Shown: piece by piece, positions 6,646-6,730 of the stretch
How the letters are laid out: every line of letters starts with the position of its first letter
Numbering within the stretch: position 1 is the stretch's first letter
Assembly: GCA_947374485.1 (NCBI GenBank)
Contig: CANCCF010000214.1
Coordinates: 1-6,730, forward strand
Direction: 5' to 3'
From: Comamonadaceae bacterium
GTDB lineage: Bacteria > Pseudomonadota > Gammaproteobacteria > Burkholderiales > Burkholderiaceae_C
DNA length: 6,730 bases
Position numbers and translations under genes: made by a program
Notes under the pieces: generated by a model
The model's input: only the letters and a program-made list of their open reading frames with translations
What the model was told of the DNA's origin: nothing
The model's database searches: none

Positions 6646-6673
6646 TTTCCGCCGGGCCGCCCCACGGAAAAAC
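6643..6673. repeat. Inverted repeat GTTTTTCCG / CGGAAAAAC
   Basis: A perfect 9-bp stem (6643-6651 with 6665-6673) around a 13-nt GC-rich loop, located between the two 38-bp repeats. The T tract lies inside the 5' arm, so it is not a standard intrinsic terminator for the upstream gene. Confidence 0.75.
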
Positions 6674-6691
6674 GCGGCCCCCTCGGGGGGC
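6672..6691 (-). terminator. GC hairpin followed by T tract on the minus strand, terminator-like
   Basis: Read on the minus strand, GCCCCC-CGA-GGGGGC (6691-6677) forms a 6-bp GC stem with a 3-nt loop. CGCG and then TTTTT (6672-6668) follow. This could end a convergent transcript entering from the right. The 4-nt gap before the T tract and its place inside a repeat element make it only a candidate. Confidence 0.3.
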
Positions 6692-6692
6692 A

Positions 6693-6730
6693 GCGACCCA
6701 CACGCAGTGGGGGAGCGTGGGGGCAAGGTT
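6693..6730 (+). repeat. Intergenic 38-bp repeat, copy 2 (runs to the window edge)
   Basis: The second copy of the unit at 6608-6645, offset by 85 bp. Differences are G/C at unit positions 9 and 11, A/G at 21 and T/G at 35. It ends at the window edge, so the array may continue to the right. Confidence 0.8.

Noticed and set aside
6597..6660. Intrinsic terminator for the large gene
   Set aside because: The first hairpin after the stop codon carries its T tract in the 5' arm and is followed by A residues, so it does not fit a plus-strand rho-independent terminator.

Overview
The window looks like a chromosomal segment from a GC-rich betaproteobacterium, most likely Comamonadaceae (Rhodoferax/Polaromonas/Acidovorax type). 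The placement rests on three things: the GC-rich codon use, the protein families present, and a GC-rich intergenic repeat at the right edge that I associate from memory with comamonad genomes. No database search was possible.

Layout. (1) Positions 1-3342, minus strand: nearly all of a single-chain pyruvate carboxylase. The left window edge cuts it exactly at the biotin-accepting lysine. (2) Positions 3343-3512: a divergent intergenic region with a perfect 16-bp palindrome (3440-3455). (3) Positions 3513-4201, plus strand: two small genes 29 bp apart, each with a clear Shine-Dalgarno sequence. They encode a DUF3597 protein and a GlsB/YeaQ/YmgE-type (transglycosylase-associated) three-helix membrane protein. 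(4) Positions 4202-4445: a leader or intergenic region with inverted repeats and an A-rich stretch. (5) Positions 4446-6596, plus strand: a large TonB/TolA-like protein. It has a TonB-type membrane anchor with the Ser-x3-His motif, a Pro-rich segment, an extremely long Ala/Arg/Gln/Glu helix in pentapeptide repeats, and a TonB-C-like domain. (6) Positions 6597-6730: non-coding, with two 38-bp near-identical repeats 85 bp apart and two hairpins between them.

Functionally, the carboxylase is anaplerotic (pyruvate + bicarbonate + ATP to oxaloacetate) and is transcribed away from the rest. The two small genes are probably co-transcribed, and the membrane member belongs to a family linked to stress. 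The large gene is best read as an energy transducer or envelope-spanning protein driven by an ExbBD/TolQR-type motor, but no motor subunit, receptor or Pal/TolB gene lies in the window.

The most unusual object is the large protein. Its repeat keeps a strict 5-residue register for 53 consecutive units (4881-5675). Its predicted helix, about 460 residues, would be near 70 nm if straight, well beyond the usual periplasmic width.
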